A stretch of 64,000 bases of DNA from Comamonas badia DSM 17552 (GCF_000484635.1 NZ_AXVM01000001.1:434001-498000), one strand, 5' to 3'. Shown: positions 18,729 through 30,452, counted from the stretch's first letter. Notes: generated from the sequence alone by a model not told the origin. A program made the numbers and translations.

Positions 18729-20863
18729 GCAGCACCTCCCGCAAGCGCAGCGCGCGCATCAGCGGTTTTTTGCAATGCATTGGAGCGCCGCACCAGGCCA
18801 TCGAGCTGGTAGATGCTCGCCGACACCGGCGCGGGCAACTCGCCGGTATCGGCCACCAGCGCGGCCTGCGTGCGGTTGTCCAGTTTGCCTGCCGGAATGA
18901 AACCCAGCTCCCCGGCTGGCGCGCCGGTGATGGCCGAGAGCACATCCTGGGAGGTCTCCCAGTCCATGCCCGGGATTTCCAGCAGATTGCCCAGCACCCG
19001 CAGCACCTTCCAGCCCGGGCGCGTTTCCCCCAGCGGCTTGACCACGGCGTGAAAGCCCTGGATGCGGCCCTCGGCGTTGACGAACGTGCCCGAGGTTTCG
19101 GTGAAAGGCGCGATCGGCAGCAGTACGTCGCTGAACGCCATGTTCGCCTTGAACGGGCTGAACGTGACCACCATCGACGCCTTGCCCAACGCCTCGGCAG
19201 ACGCGCTGCCCGCGGCACTGTCGAATTCGGGCTCGGTATTGAACAGCAGCGCCGCCTTGAGCGAGCCCGACAGCATCTGCGCGGCGTTCAGGCCATCCGC
19301 CGCCGGCTGCGCGCCCACCCATTGCGCACCCACGGTGTTGGCGGCCTCGGTGAGGTAGCCGACGGTGGCGCCCGTGTTCTGCGCTATCCACTGTGCCAGC
19401 GCCAGCAGGCTGGAGGCCTTGGCGTGGTGCGCTGCGGCGTTGCCCAGCAGGATGGCCTTGCGTTCACCCGCGATCAGGGAAGCGGCCACCGCCTTGGCCT
19501 GCTCGCCGAGCGTCTGCACAGGAACCGGCGCCGCAACGTTCTTCTGCGCCGCCACGGCAGCCGCGACTTCGGCCAGCGCCGCAGCCCAGCGCGACGCCGG
19601 AGCCACCATCACCTGCCCCATGTGCATGGCCCAGTCGTGATCCACCGCGTTGATGGCGTTGACCGAGCAGCCACCCTTGCGCACCGCCTGGCGGATGCGC
19701 TGGGCAAACAGCGGGTGGTCCTTGCGGAGGTTGGAGCCCACGACCAGCGCCGCCTGCAGCGTGCTGAGCGATGCGATCGACGTGCCCAGCCAGCGCACGC
19801 CCGTGCCGGTTTCAAACTCGGCGGCGCGCAGGCGGTGGTCGATGTTGTCGCTGCCCAGGCCGTTGATGAGCTGCCTGGCAAGGTAGAGCTCTTCGAGCGT
19901 GCTGTGCGGGCTGACCAGCGCGCCGATGCTGCCCGCGCCATGTTCCGCCGCGATGTCGCGCAGGCCGTTGCCCACGTATTCCAGCGCCGTCTGCCAGTCC
20001 ACCTCGTGCCACTGGCCGCCCTGCTTGAGCAGGGGGCGCGTCAGGCGCTCGTCGCTGTTGAGCGCCTCGTACGAGAAGCGATCGCGGTCGGCGATCCAGC
20101 ATTCGTTCACGTCTTCGTTTTCGTAGGGAACGACGCGCAGCACCTTGTGGTTCTTGACCTGCACAGTCAAATTCGACCCATTGGAATCGTGCGGCGAAAC
20201 CGAGCGGCGGCGCGACAGCTCCCAGGTGCGGGCGGCAAAACGGAAGGGTTTGCTGGTGAGCGCACCCACCGGGCAGATGTCGATCATGTTGCCCGAGATC
20301 TCGGAATCGATGGTGTCGCCCTTGATCGTGGTGATCTCGGAATGCTCGCCACGGTTGACCATGCCGAGTTCCATCACCCCGCCGATTTCCTCGCCGAAAC
20401 GCACGCAGCGCGTGCAGTGGATGCAGCGCGTCATCTCTTCCATCGAGATCAGCGGCCCCGCCTCCTTGCGCAGCACCACGCGCTTTTCCTCGGTGAAACG
20501 CGAGGCCGACATGCCGTAGCCCACGGCTAGATCCTGCAACTGGCACTCCCCGCCCTGGTCGCACACCGGGCAGTCGAGCGGGTGGTTGATCAGCAGGAAT
20601 TCCATCACCGATTCCTGCGCCCGCACCGCCTTGTCGGTCAGCGTGCGCACGATCATGCCGTTGGTCACCGGCGTGGCGCAGGCGGGCACCGCCTTGGGCG
20701 CCTTTTCCACGTCCACCAGGCACATGCGGCAGTTGGCCGCGATGGAAAGCTTCTTGTGCCAGCAGAAATGCGGGATGTAGGTCCCGGCGATTTCGGCCGC
20801 ATGCATCACCATGCTGCCCTCGGGCACCTCGACCTTCTTGCCGTTCAGTTCGATTTCAACCAT
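18725..20863 (-). CDS. nuoG: NADH-quinone oxidoreductase subunit G
   Basis: 712 aa, the large iron-sulfur subunit. The N-terminus has a plant-type [2Fe-2S] ferredoxin domain ([16 protein letters not shown], ~34-49, and VPACATPV), then [14 protein letters not shown], and a ferredoxin-like site [13 protein letters not shown]. The rest is a molybdopterin-oxidoreductase-like domain that lost its cofactor (from ~220: [14 protein letters not shown]). Length and order match proteobacterial NuoG. It is transcribed 15 nt after nuoF and overlaps nuoH by 4 nt. Confidence 0.95.
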   Translation of the reverse strand: MVEIELNGKKVEVPEGSMVMHAAEIAGTYIPHFCWHKKLSIAANCRMCLVDVEKAPKAVPACATPVTNGMIVRTLTDKAVRAQESVMEFLLINHPLDCPVCDQGGECQLQDLAVGYGMSASRFTEEKRVVLRKEAGPLISMEEMTRCIHCTRCVRFGEEIGGVMELGMVNRGEHSEITTIKGDTIDSEISGNMIDICPVGALTSKPFRFAARTWELSRRRSVSPHDSNGSNLTVQVKNHKVLRVVPYENEDVNECWIADRDRFSYEALNSDERLTRPLLKQGGQWHEVDWQTALEYVGNGLRDIAAEHGAGSIGALVSPHSTLEELYLARQLINGLGSDNIDHRLRAAEFETGTGVRWLGTSIASLSTLQAALVVGSNLRKDHPLFAQRIRQAVRKGGCSVNAINAVDHDWAMHMGQVMVAPASRWAAALAEVAAAVAAQKNVAAPVPVQTLGEQAKAVAASLIAGERKAILLGNAAAHHAKASSLLALAQWIAQNTGATVGYLTEAANTVGAQWVGAQPAADGLNAAQMLSGSLKAALLFNTEPEFDSAAGSASAEALGKASMVVTFSPFKANMAFSDVLLPIAPFTETSGTFVNAEGRIQGFHAVVKPLGETRPGWKVLRVLGNLLEIPGMDWETSQDVLSAITGAPAGELGFIPAGKLDNRTQAALVADTGELPAPVSASIYQLDGLVRRSNALQKTADARAALAGGAA

Positions 20864-20878
20864 ATGCTCTTTCCGCGA

Positions 20879-22228
20879 TCAGGCGGCCTGCGCCTGCCGC
20901 GCCGCGGCCTCGATCTTGGCCACGAACTCATGCCGGTAATGCTTGATCATGGCGCGCACCGGCATGGCCGCCGCGTCGCCCAGCGCGCAGATGGTGCGAC
21001 CCATGATGTTGAACGCCACTTCGTCGAGCTTCTCGATGTCTTCAGCACGCCCCTGTCCGTGCTGGACGCGGTGCACCATGCGCCAGAGCCAGCCCGTGCC
21101 CTCACGGCAGGGCGTGCACTGGCCGCAGGATTCGTGCATGTAGAAATACGACAGGCGCAGCAGGCATTCAACCATGTCGCGCGTCTCGTCCATCACGATG
21201 ACCGCACCCGAACCAAGCATGGAGCCCGCCTTGGCGATGCTGTCGTAGTCCATGGTGCACTCATTCATGATGCTTGCGGGCAGCACCGGCGAGGACGAGC
21301 CCCCGGGGATCACCGCCTTGAGCTGGCGCCCGCCGCGCACACCACCCGCCAGTTCGAGCAGCTTGGTGAACGGGGTACCCAGCGGAATCTCGTAGTTGCC
21401 GGGTTTCTCCACGTCGCCCGAGATCGAGAAGATCTTGGTGCCGCCGTTGTTGGGCTTGCCGCACTCCAGATACTCCTGCGCGCTGTGGCGGAAGATCCAG
21501 GGCACGGCCGCGAAGGTCTCGGTGTTGTTGATCGTGGTCGGCTTGCCGTAGAGGCCGTAGCTTGCCGGGAACGGCGGCTTGAAGCGCGGCTGGCCCTTCT
21601 TGCCTTCCAGCGATTCAAGTAGCGCGGTTTCCTCGCCGCAGATGTAGGCGCCAAAACCGTGGTGCGCGTGCAGCTCGAAATCAAACCCGCTGCCCAGCAG
21701 GTTCTTGCCCAGGTAGCCGGCGGCGCGCGCCTCCTGCAGCGCCTCTTCAAAGCGTTCGTAGGTAGAGAAAATCTCGCCGTGGATGTAGTTGTAGGCCAGA
21801 TTCACGCCCATCGCATACGCAGCGATCGCCATGCCTTCAATGACGATGTGCGGGTTGTACATCAGGATGTCGCGGTCCTTGAAGGTACCGGGCTCGCCCT
21901 CGTCGGAGTTGCAGCACAGGTGCTTGATGGGCGCATTCTTGGGCATGAAGCTCCACTTGAGCCCCGTGGGAAAGCCCGCGCCGCCGCGCCCGCGCAGGCC
22001 GGACGCCTTCACCGTGGCAATCACCTCGTCTGGCGTCAGCTTCTGCCCCCCGTCGGCCCCCAGAATCCTGCGCAGCGCCTGGTAGCCGTCACGCGCCTCG
22101 TAATCCTTCAGGCGCCAGTTGCTGCCATCGAGGCCTGCGTAAATCTGCGGGCTGATGTGGCGTCCGTGAAAGCAGGTTTCCTGCCCCTGCGCCTGAAAGG
22201 CCGACAGGACTTGCTGCACCGTGCTCAT
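20879..22228 (-). CDS. nuoF: NADH-quinone oxidoreductase subunit F
   Basis: 449 aa from ATG 22228. It binds NADH, FMN and one [4Fe-4S] cluster and is the electron-entry point of complex I. Seen: the glycine-rich nucleotide site [49 protein letters not shown], and the cluster motif [14 protein letters not shown] near the C-terminus. The start overlaps the nuoE stop by 4 nt, so the longer upstream extension in this frame is rejected. Confidence 0.96.
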   Translation of the reverse strand: MSTVQQVLSAFQAQGQETCFHGRHISPQIYAGLDGSNWRLKDYEARDGYQALRRILGADGGQKLTPDEVIATVKASGLRGRGGAGFPTGLKWSFMPKNAPIKHLCCNSDEGEPGTFKDRDILMYNPHIVIEGMAIAAYAMGVNLAYNYIHGEIFSTYERFEEALQEARAAGYLGKNLLGSGFDFELHAHHGFGAYICGEETALLESLEGKKGQPRFKPPFPASYGLYGKPTTINNTETFAAVPWIFRHSAQEYLECGKPNNGGTKIFSISGDVEKPGNYEIPLGTPFTKLLELAGGVRGGRQLKAVIPGGSSSPVLPASIMNECTMDYDSIAKAGSMLGSGAVIVMDETRDMVECLLRLSYFYMHESCGQCTPCREGTGWLWRMVHRVQHGQGRAEDIEKLDEVAFNIMGRTICALGDAAAMPVRAMIKHYRHEFVAKIEAAARQAQAA

Positions 22229-22716
22229 GCCTTGCCCTCCGCAGCGCGCAGGCCGTCGATCAGCGCATCGAGCTTGCCGTTGTCCATGCAGCTGCACATG
22301 TCGCGGTCATTGACCAGCATCACCGGCGCATCGCCGCAGGCACCCAGGCATTCGCACTCCTGCAGGGTGAACAGCCCATCGCCGGTGGTGTCGCCCATGG
22401 CAATGCCGAGCTTGCCTTGCAGATGCTCCATCGCCTGGCCGCCGCCACGCAGCTGGCAGGGCAGATTGGTGCAGACGGCGAACTTGAACTTGCCCACCGG
22501 TTTCTGGTTGTACATGTTGTAGAAGGTGGTGACTTCGTGCACCGCGATCGGCGGCATGCCGAGGTAGGCCGCCACTTCCACTTCAGTCTCCTGGCTGATC
22601 CAGCCCTGCTCCTGCTGGACGATCGCGAGGCACGCCATCACGGCCGAACGCTGCTGCTCGGCCGGGTACTTGGCCACTTCGCGGGCAAAACGCTCCCGGG
22701 TTGCTTCGCTGATCAT
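22225..22716 (-). CDS. nuoE: NADH-quinone oxidoreductase subunit E
   Basis: 163 aa from ATG 22716. It carries the [2Fe-2S] cluster N1a in a thioredoxin-like domain. The ligands are C82 and C87 (CTNLPC) and C123 and C127 (CLGAC). The N-terminal helical part ([22 protein letters not shown]) is typical. Both ends overlap the neighbours by 4 nt (nuoD stop/nuoE start and nuoE stop/nuoF start). Confidence 0.96.
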   Translation of the reverse strand: MISEATRERFAREVAKYPAEQQRSAVMACLAIVQQEQGWISQETEVEVAAYLGMPPIAVHEVTTFYNMYNQKPVGKFKFAVCTNLPCQLRGGGQAMEHLQGKLGIAMGDTTGDGLFTLQECECLGACGDAPVMLVNDRDMCSCMDNGKLDALIDGLRAAEGKA

Positions 22717-23966
22717 CGGTCTATCTCTCCGAACACGATATCCATGGTGCCGATGATCGCCACGGCATCCGCGATCATGTGGCCGCGCACCAGCTCGTCG
22801 AACGCCGCCAGATGGGCAAAGCCCGGCGCACGAATTTTCAGGCGGTACGGCTTGTTCGCCCCGTCGCTCACCATGTAAATGCCGAACTCGCCCTTGGGAT
22901 GCTCGGTACCCACGTAGGCCTCGCCCGCAGGCACGCGAAAACCTTCGGAGAAGAATTTGAAATGGTGAATCAGATCCTCCATGCCGGTCTTCATGCGCTC
23001 GCGCGGCGGCGGCGCGACCTTGTAGTTGTCCACGATCACCGGGCCGGGATTGGCGCGCAGCCAATCGACGCACTGCTTGATGATGCGATTGGACTGGCGC
23101 ATCTCCTCGACGCGCACCAGATAGCGGTCATAGCAATCGCCGGTCTTGCCCACGGGGATATCGAAATCCATGCGGTCATAGACCTCGTAGGGTTGCTTCT
23201 TGCGCAAATCCCAGGCGATGCCCGAGCCGCGCAGCATCGGACCGGTGAGGCCCAGATTCAGCGCGCGCTCAGGCGAAACCACACCAACGCCCACGGTGCG
23301 CTGCTTCCAGATGCGGTTTTCCGTCAGCAGCACCTCGTAATCATCGACGCAGCCAGGAAAGCGCTGGGTGAAATCGTCGATGAAATCGAGCAGACTGCCT
23401 TGGCGGTTGCGGTTGAGATCGGCGATCGCCTTGGGGCTCTTGACCTTGCTCTGCTTGTACTGCGGCAGGCTGTCGGGCAGGTCGCGGTACACGCCGCCGG
23501 GGCGGAAATACGCGGCGTGCATGCGCGCGCCGGAGGCCGCCTCGTACATGTCGAACAGGTCTTCGCGCTCGCGGAAGGTCCACAGCAGCATGGTGGACGC
23601 ACCGCAGTCGTGCCCGTGCGAACCCAGCCACATCAGGTGGTTCATCAGCCGCGTGATTTCGGCGAACATCACGCGGATGTACTGCGCGCGGATGGGCACC
23701 TCAAGGCCCAGCAGTTTCTCGATGGCCAGGCAATAGGCATGCTCGTTGCACATCATCGAGACATAGTCCAGCCGGTCCATGTAGGGCAGCGACTGGATGT
23801 AGGTCTTGGTCTCGGCGAGCTTTTCCGTCGCGCGGTGCAGCAGGCCGATGTGCGGGTCGGCGCGCTGGATCACCTCGCCGTCGAGTTCCAGCACCAGGCG
23901 CAGCACGCCGTGCGCGGCCGGGTGCTGCGGGCCGAAGTTCAGGGAATAGTTCTTGATTTCAGCCAT
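22713..23966 (-). CDS. nuoD: NADH-quinone oxidoreductase subunit D
   Basis: 417 aa, 49-kDa subunit homologous to the large subunit of [NiFe] hydrogenases; it lines the quinone pocket with nuoB. The start [20 protein letters not shown] is typical, with QHPAAHG at 14-20. [18 protein letters not shown] follows, then [14 protein letters not shown]. The C-terminus ends DIVFGEIDR as in other NuoD proteins. Its ATG overlaps the nuoC stop (TAATG). Confidence 0.96.
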   Translation of the reverse strand: MAEIKNYSLNFGPQHPAAHGVLRLVLELDGEVIQRADPHIGLLHRATEKLAETKTYIQSLPYMDRLDYVSMMCNEHAYCLAIEKLLGLEVPIRAQYIRVMFAEITRLMNHLMWLGSHGHDCGASTMLLWTFREREDLFDMYEAASGARMHAAYFRPGGVYRDLPDSLPQYKQSKVKSPKAIADLNRNRQGSLLDFIDDFTQRFPGCVDDYEVLLTENRIWKQRTVGVGVVSPERALNLGLTGPMLRGSGIAWDLRKKQPYEVYDRMDFDIPVGKTGDCYDRYLVRVEEMRQSNRIIKQCVDWLRANPGPVIVDNYKVAPPPRERMKTGMEDLIHHFKFFSEGFRVPAGEAYVGTEHPKGEFGIYMVSDGANKPYRLKIRAPGFAHLAAFDELVRGHMIADAVAIIGTMDIVFGEIDR

Positions 23967-24607
23967 TACCGGTTCACCCCGCCATGCCACTGGTCGCCGC
24001 GATCCAGCCCCGCGTAGTGGTCTTCGCGAATGACGCGCGGCGTGATCTCGCGCGGCTCGATGCTCACCGGCTCGTAGACCACGCGGCGCTGTGCCTCGTC
24101 GTAGCGCATTTCCACCTCGCCGGAGATCGGGAAATCCTTGCGGAAGGGATGGCCGATGAAGCCGTAGTCCGTCAGGATGCGGCGCAGGTCTTCATGGCCA
24201 TCGAACACCACGCCGTACAGATCGAAGGCCTCGCGCTCGAACCAGTTGGCGGCGCTCCAGAGCGGCGTCACCGAGGGCACGATAGGAAAATCATCATCGG
24301 TGCAGAACACCCGCACGCGCACGCGCTGGTTCAGCGAGACCGAGAGCAGATGCGAGACCACCGCAAAACGCGGACCATCGGCGCCGACATCGCGCCAGGC
24401 CGAATAGTCCAGCGCGCACAGATCGATGAGCTGTTCAAATTTGCAATCGGGCGCATCGCGCAGCGTCTGCATCGCAGCCAGGTAGTTGGCCAGGGGCAGC
24501 ACCACGGTGACTTCGCCCACCGCCAGCGTCACCTCGCTGGCCAGGCTGCCCAGGGCCGCTGCCACCGCGTCGCGCAGCGCTTCGGGACGGATTGCCACAT
24601 CAGCCAT
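23966..24607 (-). CDS. nuoC: NADH-quinone oxidoreductase subunit C
   Basis: 213 aa, the 30-kDa peripheral subunit. I use ATG 24607: AAGGGA is 8 nt upstream, while the ATG at 24616 would leave no room for an RBS. The family signature is present as [20 protein letters not shown], followed by [20 protein letters not shown] and EVMR-type continuation [17 protein letters not shown]. It is a separate gene from nuoD, not the NuoCD fusion of enterobacteria. Confidence 0.95.
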   Translation of the reverse strand: MADVAIRPEALRDAVAAALGSLASEVTLAVGEVTVVLPLANYLAAMQTLRDAPDCKFEQLIDLCALDYSAWRDVGADGPRFAVVSHLLSVSLNQRVRVRVFCTDDDFPIVPSVTPLWSAANWFEREAFDLYGVVFDGHEDLRRILTDYGFIGHPFRKDFPISGEVEMRYDEAQRRVVYEPVSIEPREITPRVIREDHYAGLDRGDQWHGGVNR

Positions 24608-24620
24608 GTTTGCCATCCCT

Positions 24621-25100
24621 TCAAGCGCGCGCAATGGTTTGCGTGCGGCGAATTTTCTGCTGCAGCTGAATGATGCCGTAGATCAGCGCCTCGGCCGTGG
24701 GCGGGCAGCCGGGTACGTAGACATCGACCGGCACGATGCGGTCGCAGCCGCGCACCACCGAATAGCTGTAGTGGTAATAGCCGCCGCCGTTGGCGCAGGA
24801 GCCCATGCTGATGACCCAGCGCGGCTCGGCCATCTGGTCGTAGACCTTGCGCAGCGCCGGCGCCATCTTGTTGCACAGCGTGCCGGCGACGATCATCAGG
24901 TCGGACTGGCGCGGGCTGGCGCGAAACACCTCGGCACCGAAGCGCGCCAGATCGTAGCGCGCAGCGGCCGCATGCATCATTTCGACGGCGCAGCAGGCCA
25001 GGCCAAAGGTCATCGGCCAAAGCGACCCGGTCTTGGCCCAGTTCACCACGGCGTCATAGCTCATGGTGACGAAGCCTTCCTTCATCACACCTTCAATCAT
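24621..25100 (-). CDS. nuoB: NADH-quinone oxidoreductase subunit B
   Basis: 159 aa, holds cluster N2, the last iron-sulfur centre before quinone. The expected cysteines are C36 and C37 (ACCAVEMM), C102 ([10 protein letters not shown]) and C132 ([10 protein letters not shown]). The length is normal. It is 24 nt from nuoA and 13 nt from the nuoC start. Confidence 0.96.
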   Translation of the reverse strand: MIEGVMKEGFVTMSYDAVVNWAKTGSLWPMTFGLACCAVEMMHAAAARYDLARFGAEVFRASPRQSDLMIVAGTLCNKMAPALRKVYDQMAEPRWVISMGSCANGGGYYHYSYSVVRGCDRIVPVDVYVPGCPPTAEALIYGIIQLQQKIRRTQTIARA

Positions 25101-25124
25101 GGCAACAACCTCTCAAACACCCGT

Positions 25125-25484
25125 TCATTCCCATTCAAGGGCGCCTTTTTTCCATTCGTAGACAAAGCCCACGACCAGAATGGCCAGAAAGACGAACACG
25201 GCAAGCAACCCTGCGATGCCCACCTGCTTGAGCGCCACGGCCCAGGGAAACAGGAAGGCGATTTCCAGATCGAACAGTATGAACAGAATCGCGACGAGGT
25301 AGTAGCGCACGTCGAACTTCATGCGCGCATCGTCAAAGGCCTCGAAACCGCATTCGTAGGCGGAATTCTTGGCGGGATCGGGTCGGTTGGGGCCAAGGAT
25401 CCAGCCCAGCAGCAGCGGAATCACGCCTATGGCCAGGCCCACCAGGATGAACAAGAGTACGGGGAGGTAGGCTTCAAGGTTCAT
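25125..25484 (-). CDS. nuoA: NADH-quinone oxidoreductase subunit A
   Basis: 119 aa with three transmembrane helices, a small subunit of the quinone-site junction. Diagnostic: [20 protein letters not shown] with the conserved cysteine loop, then [21 protein letters not shown]. It is the first nuo gene and lies 67 nt downstream of tRNA-Leu on the same strand, so transcription from upstream of secG or the tRNA may run into the operon. Confidence 0.95.
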   Translation of the reverse strand: MNLEAYLPVLLFILVGLAIGVIPLLLGWILGPNRPDPAKNSAYECGFEAFDDARMKFDVRYYLVAILFILFDLEIAFLFPWAVALKQVGIAGLLAVFVFLAILVVGFVYEWKKGALEWE

Positions 25485-25551
25485 CGGGTCGATCTACTTT
25501 GCACGGGGCCACCCTCTTCGCTCTCGCGAGCACGGGAGAGTGTCCCTGATG

Positions 25552-25636
25552 TGGTGCCGTCGGCGAGACTCGAACTCGCACAGCTTTCGCCACTACCCCC
25601 TCAAGATAGCGTGTCTACCAATTCCACCACGACGGC
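25552..25636 (-). tRNA. tRNA-Leu(GAG)
   Basis: 85 nt including an encoded CCA end. Acceptor arms GCCGTCG/CGACGGC pair fully. The D-arm is GTGGAATTGGTAGAC, the anticodon loop TTGAGGG gives anticodon GAG, there is a long class II variable arm, and the T-loop is TTCGAGT. It lies between secG and nuoA, all on the - strand. Confidence 0.95.
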
Positions 25637-25771
25637 TTGTTGTAGGCATCCGGAAAAGCGCAGGAGGGCCGAACAGTTGTTCGTTGGAGTCTTCCGGACA
25701 ACGGGCAATTCTAACCCGTAAAAACCCTCACCCCAGGACTGGGCAAGGCCTTTTTGCGCTGCCCGCCGCGC

Positions 25772-26161
25772 TCACTTTGTCGGGATCTGGTTGCTGTCGG
25801 CTCCGGCCTTCGCTGGCGCCTCGTCGCCTGGCGCCGCAGGCGCATCAGCCGCCGGCTTGGGTGCCGCAGGCGCCGTGCCGACAGACCTTTCGAGCACGCT
25901 GTCCACGCTGTTGTTCACCGGGCGCTGGTTGCCAAAATAGGCCAGTGTCAGTGTTGCGACAAAAAACACCGTCGCAAGCACCGCAGTGGTGCGCGAGAGA
26001 AAGTTGGCACTGCCGCTGGCGCCGAACACGCTGCCCGCGCTGCCGCTGCCAAAGGCCGCACCCATGTCCGCCCCCTTGCCATGCTGTATGAGGATCAGGC
26101 CGATCATGGCAATCGCCGCAATCATTTGCACGGCAAAGACGATGTTGAGCAGTAGATGCAT
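25772..26161 (-). CDS. secG: Preprotein translocase subunit SecG
   Basis: 129 aa. SecG helps SecYEG-driven export across the inner membrane. Two transmembrane helices are seen (IVFAVQMIAAIAMIGLILIQ and TTAVLATVFFVATLTLAYFG), joined by the conserved loop HGKGADMGAAFGSGSAGSVFG. The C-terminal ~45 residues are an alanine/proline-rich hydrophilic tail of the kind often found in betaproteobacterial SecG. It follows tpiA (34 nt) and precedes tRNA-Leu. Confidence 0.93.
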   Translation of the reverse strand: MHLLLNIVFAVQMIAAIAMIGLILIQHGKGADMGAAFGSGSAGSVFGASGSANFLSRTTAVLATVFFVATLTLAYFGNQRPVNNSVDSVLERSVGTAPAAPKPAADAPAAPGDEAPAKAGADSNQIPTK

Positions 26162-26175
26162 CTTAATTTACTCCG

Positions 26176-26226
26176 ATATTCATAGCTGTCAGCGCTTATA
26201 AATCATGCGTTGAGCCGATAATTTTT
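26176..26226 (-). repeat. Dispersed short repeat, copy A (overlaps tpiA end)
   Basis: In - orientation it reads AAAATTATCGGCTCAACGC, then ATGATTTATAAGCGC and TGACAGCTATGAATAT. It shares this pattern with elements at 45946-45993, 49243-49291 and 60172-60218. The left half encodes the last residues and stop of TpiA, so the repeat appears to have become the gene's 3' end. Confidence 0.6.
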
Positions 26227-26954
26227 AAAAAATCTGGCGCCTTGAGCGCGGCACCGCCGATCAGGCCGCCGTCGATGTCGGGCTGGGCCAGCAGGTCGGC
26301 GGCGTTGGCCGCGTTCATGCTGCCGCCATAGAGCAGCGGCACATTCGCCGCGCCCGGTTGCGCGCCCGCCAGCTGCGCACGCAAGGCCGCATGCACCTGC
26401 TGGGCCTGCTCCGGCGTCGCGGTGCGCCCGGTGCCTATGGCCCACACAGGCTCGTAGGCCACGGCGATGCGCGCCGCATCAGACCCCAGCAGCGCCAGTA
26501 CAGCCCCCAACTGGCGCGCCACCACGGCATCGGTCTGCCCGGCCTCGCGCTCGCCCAGAGTCTCTCCTACGCAGACGATGGGCGTGATGCCGTGCACCAG
26601 CAGCCGCTGCGCCTTCGCCGCCACCACGGCATCGGCTTCGCCGTGGTACTGGCGCCGCTCGGAATGCCCCACGAGGCAATGCCGCACGCCGAATTCCGCC
26701 AGCATCGCCGCCGAGGTTTCGCCGGTGAAAGCGCCCTTCTCGTGCCGCGAAACATCCTGCGCCCCGAGTTCGATGGCGCCGCCAGCCAGCAACTGCCGCA
26801 CCTGCGCGAGGTAGGGCATGGGAACGGCGACGGCCACCCTGCACGCTGGCGCCTGCGCGCGCAGACCTTCGCCAATGGCACTGAGCAATTCGGCATTGGC
26901 CTGGAGGCCACCGTTCATCTTCCAGTTGCCGGCTATGAATTTCTGGCGTTTCAT
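26196..26954 (-). CDS. tpiA: Triose-phosphate isomerase
   Basis: 252 aa from ATG 26954. It interconverts dihydroxyacetone phosphate and glyceraldehyde-3-phosphate in glycolysis and gluconeogenesis. Active-site motifs: GNWKMNGG (catalytic K12), [10 protein letters not shown] (electrophilic histidine), [20 protein letters not shown] (catalytic glutamate) and [17 protein letters not shown] (phosphate grip). The C-terminal KIIGSTHDL and stop lie inside a dispersed repeat. It is followed by secG in the same direction, the usual order in this group. Confidence 0.96.
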   Translation of the reverse strand: MKRQKFIAGNWKMNGGLQANAELLSAIGEGLRAQAPACRVAVAVPMPYLAQVRQLLAGGAIELGAQDVSRHEKGAFTGETSAAMLAEFGVRHCLVGHSERRQYHGEADAVVAAKAQRLLVHGITPIVCVGETLGEREAGQTDAVVARQLGAVLALLGSDAARIAVAYEPVWAIGTGRTATPEQAQQVHAALRAQLAGAQPGAANVPLLYGGSMNAANAADLLAQPDIDGGLIGGAALKAPDFLKIIGSTHDL

Positions 26955-26970
26955 GACTGCCATCACCTCT

Positions 26971-27969
26971 TCACCACGTCAGAACAATCTTGCCGATGTG
27001 CTGGTTCGATTCCATCAGCGCATGGGCCTTGGCGGCATCGGCTGCCGCAAAAGTGGCATGGATCACGGGTTTGAGCGCACCGCCCGCAAACAGCGGCCAG
27101 ACCTGCGTGCGCAAGGATTGCGCGATCGCCCCCTTGAATGCCACCGGCCGCACACGCAGCGTGGAGCCGGTGACCGTGAGGCGCTTGCGCAGCACCAGGC
27201 CAGCGTTGAGCTCCGACCTGATGCCGCCCTGGACGGCGATGATGACCAGGCGCCCGTCTTCGGCCAGGCACTGCACTTCGCGCGCCACGTAGTCGCCCGC
27301 CACCATGTCCAGGATCACGTCCACGCCGCGTCCATCGGTCAGACGCTGCACCTCGGCAACAAAATCCTGCGACTTGTAGTTGATCGCATGCTGCGCGCCG
27401 AGTCGCACGCAGGCGGCGCATTTTTCTTCGCTGCCCGCCGTGGCCAGCACTGTCGCGCCAAAGGCTTTCCCAAGCTGGATCGCCGTCACGCCAATGCCGC
27501 TGCTGCCGCCCTGCACCAGCAGGGTTTCACCGGCCTTCAGACGACCGCGGTCAAAAACGTTGCTCCAGACCGTGAAGTAGTTCTCGGGCAGCGATGCCGC
27601 CTCCACATCACCCAGGCCCTCGGGCACCGGCAGGCATTGCGCGACGGGCGCGACGCAGTGGTCGGCATAGCCCCCGCCCGCCACCAGCGCGCAGACGCGA
27701 TCGCCGACCGCAAGGCCCGCCTGCGCCAGCGCGGCGCCATCACCGGAAACAACGGTGCCCGCCACCTCCAGCCCCGGCAGATCCGACGCACCGGGCGGCG
27801 GCGGGTAGTGGCCCAGGCGCTGGATCACGTCCGGGCGGTTCACGCCGCTGGCGGCCACGCGGATCAGCAACTCGCCAAGGCCTGGCTGCGGCACGGGCCG
27901 CTCGCCCAGCCGCAGGTTCTCCGCCGGGCCAAACGCCGTGATCTCAACGGTACGCATCACTGCAGTCAT
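26971..27969 (-). CDS. NAD(P)H-quinone oxidoreductase, zinc-independent MDR family (PIG3-like)
   Basis: 332 aa. Quinone oxidoreductases of this branch reduce quinones with NADPH. The N-terminal catalytic domain shows [20 protein letters not shown] and [10 protein letters not shown]. The nucleotide-binding domain has [20 protein letters not shown] (near 145-165) and [28 protein letters not shown] ends the protein as in PIG3 proteins. No zinc-binding cysteine cluster is seen. It lies between pnp and tpiA on the same strand and 16 nt before tpiA, so it is likely in the tpiA transcript. Confidence 0.88.
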   Translation of the reverse strand: MTAVMRTVEITAFGPAENLRLGERPVPQPGLGELLIRVAASGVNRPDVIQRLGHYPPPPGASDLPGLEVAGTVVSGDGAALAQAGLAVGDRVCALVAGGGYADHCVAPVAQCLPVPEGLGDVEAASLPENYFTVWSNVFDRGRLKAGETLLVQGGSSGIGVTAIQLGKAFGATVLATAGSEEKCAACVRLGAQHAINYKSQDFVAEVQRLTDGRGVDVILDMVAGDYVAREVQCLAEDGRLVIIAVQGGIRSELNAGLVLRKRLTVTGSTLRVRPVAFKGAIAQSLRTQVWPLFAGGALKPVIHATFAAADAAKAHALMESNQHIGKIVLTW

Positions 27970-27975
27970 TTCAAT

Positions 27976-28036
27976 TTGGAATCAAAAGTGCCGCCAGCGC
28001 ATGCTGGACATGCGGTAGCAGCACTGGTTTTGATAG
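27976..28036 (-). repeat. Hairpin repeat between pnp and the quinone oxidoreductase gene
   Basis: In - orientation: AGCTATCAAAACCAGTGC, then TGCTGCTACCGCATG, a short loop, CATGCGCTGGCGGCA and a TTTTGATT end. The two 15-nt arms pair with wobble. It resembles the dispersed elements elsewhere in the window (AGCTATCA end, GCG/CGC arms). It may act in pnp mRNA 3' processing or termination. Confidence 0.5.
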
Positions 28037-28038
28037 CT

Positions 28039-30294
28039 TCAGATTTCACCTTGCGCCGGGCTCTCGTCGCGCGGCGCCTCTTCACGCGGTGCGCGGTCAT
28101 GGTCGCGCCCACCGCGGCGGTAGCCGCGATCTCCGCGGTCACCACGCTCGCCGTAGCCGCCGCGCCCGCCGTTGTCACCCTCCGGGCGGTCTTCACGCGC
28201 GGGGCGATCCAACAAGGCCTTCATCGACAGTTTCACGCGGCCCTTTTCGTCGGTTTCCAGCACCTTGACCTTGACGATCTGGCCTTCCTGCAGATAGTCG
28301 CCCACGTTCTCCACCCGCTCATGCGCGATCTGGCTGATGTGCAGCAGGCCGTCCTTGCCCGGCAGGATGTTCACAAGGGCGCCGAAGTCCAGAATCTTGG
28401 TGACCGGGCCTTCGTACACACGACCCACCTCGGCTTCGACCGTGAGCAGCTCGATGCGGCGCTTGGCCTCGTCGGCCTTGGCGGCGTCGTTGCTGGCGAT
28501 GGTGATGGTGCCGTCTTCGTTGATGTTGATCTGCGTGCCGGTTTCCTCGGTCAGCTGGCGGATGGTGGCGCCGCCCTTGCCGATCACGTCGCGGATCTTC
28601 TCGGGGTTGATCTTCATGGTGTAAAGCTTGGGCGCGAAGCTGGAAATCTCTTCCTTCGCGCCGCCCAGCGCCTGCTCCATCTTGCCCAGGATATGCATGC
28701 GCGCTTCCTTGGCCTGGGCCAGTGCCACCTGCATGATTTCCTTGGTGATGCCCTGGATCTTGATGTCCATCTGCAACGCCGTCACGCCCGCCGTGGTGCC
28801 CGCGACCTTGAAATCCATGTCGCCCAGGTGATCCTCGTCGCCCAGGATGTCGGTGAGCACCGCGAACTTGTTGTCTTCCTTGATCAGCCCCATGGCGATG
28901 CCGGCCACGTGCGCCTTCATCGGCACGCCCGCGTCCATCAGCGACAGGCAGCCGCCGCAGACCGAGGCCATCGACGAGGAGCCGTTGGACTCGGTGATCT
29001 CGGAGACCACGCGCACGGTGTAGGGGAACTCTTCCTTGCTCGGCAGACAGGCGATCAGCGCGCGCTTGGCCAGGCGCCCGTGGCCGACTTCGCGGCGCTT
29101 GGTCGAGCCCATGCGGCCGACTTCGCCGGTGGCGAACGGAGGCATGTTGTAGTGGAACAGGAAGCGGTCCTCGAACTCGCCGGCGAGTGCGTCGATGCGC
29201 TGCGCGTCGCGCTCGGTGCCCAGCGTGGTGAGCACCAGCGCCTGGGTTTCGCCGCGCGTGAAGAGGGCCGAACCGTGGGTACGCGGCAGCACGCTGGTGC
29301 GGATTTCGATCGGCCGCACGGTGCGCGTGTCACGCCCGTCGATGCGCGGCTCGCCCGCCAGAATCTGGCCGCGCACGATGCGCGCCTCGGTCTCGAACAG
29401 CAGGTTGTCCACGTTCACCGGGTCGAACGCCACGCCCTGCTCCGTCAGGCCCGCCTTCACGGCCGCATAGGCCTCGCGGCAGGCCTGGGTGCGCACCTGC
29501 TTGTTCCGGTGGTGGTAGGCGGCGCGCAGTTTTTCTTCACCCAGCGCATTCACCTTGGCGATCAGCGCCTCGTCCTTGGGCGCAGCCTGCCAGTCCCACA
29601 CCGGCTTGCCGGCGTCGCGCACCAGCTCGTGGATGGCATTGATGGCAACCTGGCTCTGCTCGTGGCCATAGACCACGGCACCCAGCATCACGTCTTCGGG
29701 CAGTTGCTGCGCTTCGGATTCGACCATCAGCACGGCGGCTTCGGTGCCGGCCACGACGAGGTCAAGCTGGCTGCTCTTGCGCTGCGTCTGGCCGGGATTG
29801 AGCACGTACTCGCCGTTGATGTAGCCCACGCGCGCGGCGCCGATCGGGCCGTTGAACGGAATGCCCGACACCGACAGGGCGGCGCTCACGGCGATCATGG
29901 CGGCGATGTCGGCGTCCACCTCGGGGTTGAGCGAGACGGTGTGGATGACCACATGCACCTCGTTGTAGAAGCCTTCGGGGAACAGCGGGCGGATCGGGCG
30001 GTCGATCAGGCGGGAGGTCAATGTCTCCAGCTCGGACGGCTTGGCCTCGCGCTTGAAGAAATTGCCTGGAATCTTGCCCGCGGCGTAGGTTTTTTCGATG
30101 TAATCCACCGTCAGCGGGAAAAAATCCTGCCCCGGCTTGGCGTTCTTCGATGCCACCACGGTGGCCAGCACCACGGTGTCGTCGATGTTGACCAGCACGG
30201 CTCCGCTGGCCTGGCGGGCAATCTCGCCGGTTTCCATGGTGACCTGATGCTGGCCCCACTGGAAGGTCTTGGTGGTTTTGTTGAACAGGGTCAT
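28039..30294 (-). CDS. pnp: Polyribonucleotide nucleotidyltransferase (PNPase)
   Basis: 751 aa from ATG 30294 (GGAG 6 nt upstream). It degrades RNA 3' to 5' phosphorolytically and is a degradosome component. Layout: first RNase PH core ([19 protein letters not shown]), a helical linker, second RNase PH core ([21 protein letters not shown] at ~325-345), KH domain ([20 protein letters not shown], ~560) and S1 domain ([20 protein letters not shown]). A ~50-residue Arg/Gly-rich tail follows ([20 protein letters not shown]), which probably binds RNA or partners. It lies downstream of rpsO, the usual gene pair. Confidence 0.96.
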   Translation of the reverse strand: MTLFNKTTKTFQWGQHQVTMETGEIARQASGAVLVNIDDTVVLATVVASKNAKPGQDFFPLTVDYIEKTYAAGKIPGNFFKREAKPSELETLTSRLIDRPIRPLFPEGFYNEVHVVIHTVSLNPEVDADIAAMIAVSAALSVSGIPFNGPIGAARVGYINGEYVLNPGQTQRKSSQLDLVVAGTEAAVLMVESEAQQLPEDVMLGAVVYGHEQSQVAINAIHELVRDAGKPVWDWQAAPKDEALIAKVNALGEEKLRAAYHHRNKQVRTQACREAYAAVKAGLTEQGVAFDPVNVDNLLFETEARIVRGQILAGEPRIDGRDTRTVRPIEIRTSVLPRTHGSALFTRGETQALVLTTLGTERDAQRIDALAGEFEDRFLFHYNMPPFATGEVGRMGSTKRREVGHGRLAKRALIACLPSKEEFPYTVRVVSEITESNGSSSMASVCGGCLSLMDAGVPMKAHVAGIAMGLIKEDNKFAVLTDILGDEDHLGDMDFKVAGTTAGVTALQMDIKIQGITKEIMQVALAQAKEARMHILGKMEQALGGAKEEISSFAPKLYTMKINPEKIRDVIGKGGATIRQLTEETGTQININEDGTITIASNDAAKADEAKRRIELLTVEAEVGRVYEGPVTKILDFGALVNILPGKDGLLHISQIAHERVENVGDYLQEGQIVKVKVLETDEKGRVKLSMKALLDRPAREDRPEGDNGGRGGYGERGDRGDRGYRRGGRDHDRAPREEAPRDESPAQGEI

Positions 30295-30452
30295 TGTTTG
30301 CTCCAATGAAAATAGCTGCTTGCGTATGTGCAGCCTTGGTTTGAAGGTCAAACAGATCGCGATGCCATTCCAGTCATGCGCTGAGCACTCCTTTTTTGGA
30401 AGCCAACACAGGATTGGAATGACACAGCTTCGCTCTGCCTGAATCCCTCTTG

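Noticed and set aside
26818-30309. Very long + strand open frame (over 1100 codons) opposite pnp and the quinone oxidoreductase gene
   Set aside because: A shadow of the GC-rich - strand genes: His/Arg/Gln-rich, no domain, no start signal.
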